Assembly (NCBI GenBank): GCA_028687035.1
Contig: JAQUAX010000013.1
Coordinates: 1 to 64,000 of the forward strand
Origin: Dechloromonas sp.
GTDB taxonomy: Bacteria > Pseudomonadota > Gammaproteobacteria > Burkholderiales > Rhodocyclaceae
Length of the DNA stretch: 64,000 nucleotides
Reading direction: 5' to 3'
Shown: one piece after another, positions 62,540-64,000 of the stretch
How the letters are laid out: each line of letters begins with the position of its first letter
Numbering within the stretch: position 1 is the first letter of the stretch
Notes under the pieces: model-generated
What the model was told of the DNA's origin: nothing
The model's database searches: none
What the model saw: the letters and a program-made list of their open reading frames with translations, nothing else
Program-made: the position numbers and the translations under genes

Positions 62540-63865
62540 TCAATCGACATCTGGTAGCGCATCGTCGGCGACAGCGATTGCCGAGATAAGAACCTTATCG
62601 ACCCGGTTCTTGTCCATGTCGATGACTTCGAAGCGCCAGCCGGCCGCTTCGAAATGATCTGTCGTTGCCGGAATGCGGCCCAACGCGAGCATGATGAAAC
62701 CACCCAGGGTATGGAAATTGTTTTCGTCCTCGCCCGGCAGATCCTCCTCGATGTCGAGCACGGATTTCAGACGCTCGATCCCCACATCGCCATCGACCAG
62801 CCACGAGCCGTCTTCACGCTGGATCATGTCGCGTTCCTCCGGGGTCTCGGGTTCGGACAGCTCGCCGACGATGGCTGACATGACGTCGGTCAGCGTCACC
62901 AGGCCCTGAACGTCGCCGTATTCATCGACGATCAGCGCGAATTGCAGACGGGCCCGGCGGAAGTTTTCCAGCAACTGGGTGGTGGTCACGCTTTCCGGAA
63001 CATAGAGCGGCGGATGGAGCACCGCTTCGATGTCGCCGGCGGTGATGCAGTGTCCCGGCAGCGCCTTCTTCAGGAGATCGCCCGTCTGCAGAATGCCGAG
63101 AACGTGGTCGAGCCCGTCGCGGCACACGATGACGCGGGAAAATTCGGTTTCGATGATCCGCTGCCGTGCGATCTCGTCGCCCTCATCGAGATCGACGAGA
63201 AACATCTCGCGACGCGGCGTCATGATGGCTGCAATCTTCTGCTCGTCGAGTCGCAGGACATTGGAGACGATTTCCTGCTCGCTCTCGTGGAATACGCCGG
63301 CTTCCGCACCTTGTCCCATCAGCACCTTGATCTCGTCATCGGTGACCGGAGGCTCCTCCTTCCGGCGGGCACCCAGAATGCTGAGGATCGCGCTCGACGA
63401 CGAGGAAAGGACGACCACCAGTGGATGCGCCACCTTGGCCAGGAACATCATCGGCCGTGCAATCAGCGACGCGATGCCCTCGGGAGCCAGCATGGCCAGA
63501 CGTTTGGGAACCAGTTCGCCGACCACGACCGAGAAGTAGGTCAGCGCAACGACGGTTATCGCCAGGGCGATGGTCTTGGCGTGGGCTTCGAGCCCCGGAA
63601 TGCCGGCCAGCGACTCGGCGAGAGGGTCGGCGAGTGCGGCCTCGCCAATGGCACCGCTCAGGATGCCGACCGACGTGATCCCCACCTGGATGGTGGATAG
63701 AAAGCCTGAAGGCTCCTGGTGCAGCGTCAGCGCCGCTTTGGCGCCGATGCTTCCGTCATCCGACAGGTTTTGCAGCCTCGCTTTGCGCGAGGAGACGACG
63801 GCGATTTCGGACATGGCGAAAACGCCATTGATGATGATGAGTACGACGAGAAGAAATATATCCAT
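62540..63865 (-). CDS. CNNM/CorC (HlyC family) transporter with CBS domains
   Basis: A 441-residue inner-membrane protein: CNNM/DUF21 transmembrane domain (1 to about 180; NGVFAMSEIAVVSSRKARL, GITSVGILSGAIGEAAL, VVVGELVPKRLAM), a CBS pair (about 205-325; IMTPRREMFLVDLDEG, FALIVDEYGDVQGLVTL) and a CorC_HlyC domain (about 345-430). Members export magnesium or affect cobalt/magnesium resistance; hemolysin annotation is historical. Ends antisense to short, unconvincing frames. Confidence 0.9.
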   Translation of the reverse strand: MDIFLLVVLIIINGVFAMSEIAVVSSRKARLQNLSDDGSIGAKAALTLHQEPSGFLSTIQVGITSVGILSGAIGEAALADPLAESLAGIPGLEAHAKTIALAITVVALTYFSVVVGELVPKRLAMLAPEGIASLIARPMMFLAKVAHPLVVVLSSSSSAILSILGARRKEEPPVTDDEIKVLMGQGAEAGVFHESEQEIVSNVLRLDEQKIAAIMTPRREMFLVDLDEGDEIARQRIIETEFSRVIVCRDGLDHVLGILQTGDLLKKALPGHCITAGDIEAVLHPPLYVPESVTTTQLLENFRRARLQFALIVDEYGDVQGLVTLTDVMSAIVGELSEPETPEERDMIQREDGSWLVDGDVGIERLKSVLDIEEDLPGEDENNFHTLGGFIMLALGRIPATTDHFEAAGWRFEVIDMDKNRVDKVLISAIAVADDALPDVD

Positions 63866-63963
63866 GGTTGAAACCGCCCTGCGCAGTCAGCTTGCGTGCG
63901 GTTTCGGCATTGAGAGGCCAGCGAGTATAGCAGTCGGCGCCGGCCCCCCTGCCGCCCCCCCCC

Positions 63964-64000
63964 CTACCTGGCCCGGCTTTCGACGAACAGCTGGATCGCC
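63964..64000 (-). other. Possible 3' end of a minus-strand gene cut by the window edge
   Basis: On the minus strand the last bases read AIQLFVESRAR then TAG (63966-63964). The short frame looks protein-like and would be the C-terminus of a gene to the right. A run of ten C (63955-63964) lies just beyond. Too short to assign. Confidence 0.25.

Noticed and set aside
62359..62589. 76-residue plus-strand frame after the dehydrogenase terminator
   Set aside because: Starts within terminator-proximal sequence, no ribosome site, and its end overlaps the CorC gene on the other strand.
63955..63964. Run of ten C near the right edge
   Set aside because: A homopolymer in intergenic DNA with no matching gene start nearby; phase variation cannot be argued from it.

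Overview
The window is GC-rich, densely coded DNA from a Gram-negative bacterium, most likely a betaproteobacterium of the Rhodocyclales type (Dechloromonas/Azonexus-like). That placement is an inference from gene content and style: an FNR with the usual four cysteines, oxygen-independent HemN, a SafE/Usp/CopA block, a porin of the betaproteobacterial Porin_4 kind, PQQ biosynthesis with a quinoprotein alcohol dehydrogenase, and many c-di-GMP proteins. No rRNA, tRNA or CRISPR array was seen.

Layout. (1) 1-132 is the 3' end of an IS481-type transposase, then a DEAD-box RNA helicase (565-2385). (2) 2481-24582 is a 22-kb iron island, all on the + strand. It opens with a Fur-like box and a heme-uptake locus of the hmuRS-UV kind: a TonB receptor, a very large CobN-like chelatase with signal peptide and C-terminal membrane anchor, a second receptor, a MotA/TolQ-like protein and a DUF2149 protein. 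A small unknown gene, a frameshifted zinc-independent S4 paralog and a FeoA follow. Next is a ferrosome-like (fez) cluster: Cys-less HMA-like proteins, a ferritin-like protein with a membrane tail, small membrane proteins and a P1B-6-type ATPase. The island ends with Fur box-hemP-tonB-exbB-exbD-TonB receptor-thioredoxin-like-feoB-feoA. (3) 24599-28970 (- strand) is an HDOD histidine kinase with a REC-PAS-GGDEF-EAL response regulator. (4) 29233-33540 (-) is a catecholate-siderophore receptor, an FMN alpha-hydroxy-acid oxidase and PiuC, behind a long Fur-like palindrome. (5) 33582-42187 holds hemN, safE, usp, copA, a GGDEF-EAL gene, copZ and selD (all -) with fnr divergent. (6) 42225-43921 is a DUF302 protein and a porin. 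(7) 44243-49823 (-) is the complete pqq set in the unusual order E-B-C-A-D followed by a PqqU/YncD-like receptor. (8) chrA and a soluble CZB chemoreceptor follow. (9) 52501-60124 (-) is a tightly coupled operon: SoxYZ-like carrier, metallohydrolase, TonB, TonB receptor, sensor kinase, regulator, proline iminopeptidase. It is divergent from a quinoprotein alcohol dehydrogenase (60517-62292) with a sigma-54 promoter and the extra aspartate of lanthanide enzymes. (10) A CNNM/CorC transporter closes the window.

How it fits together. The iron island reads as one pathway: receptors take in heme, a periplasmic membrane-anchored CobN-like enzyme may pull iron out of heme, FeoB/FeoA bring ferrous iron across the inner membrane, and the FezB-like ATPase with its membrane proteins may store it in a ferrosome-type compartment. 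FNR-like boxes (13159, 41413, 51185) suggest part of this is oxygen controlled. The PQQ regions form a second theme: PQQ made by pqqABCDE and possibly scavenged by the adjacent receptor would serve a probably lanthanide-dependent alcohol dehydrogenase with its own TonB uptake line and two-component system.
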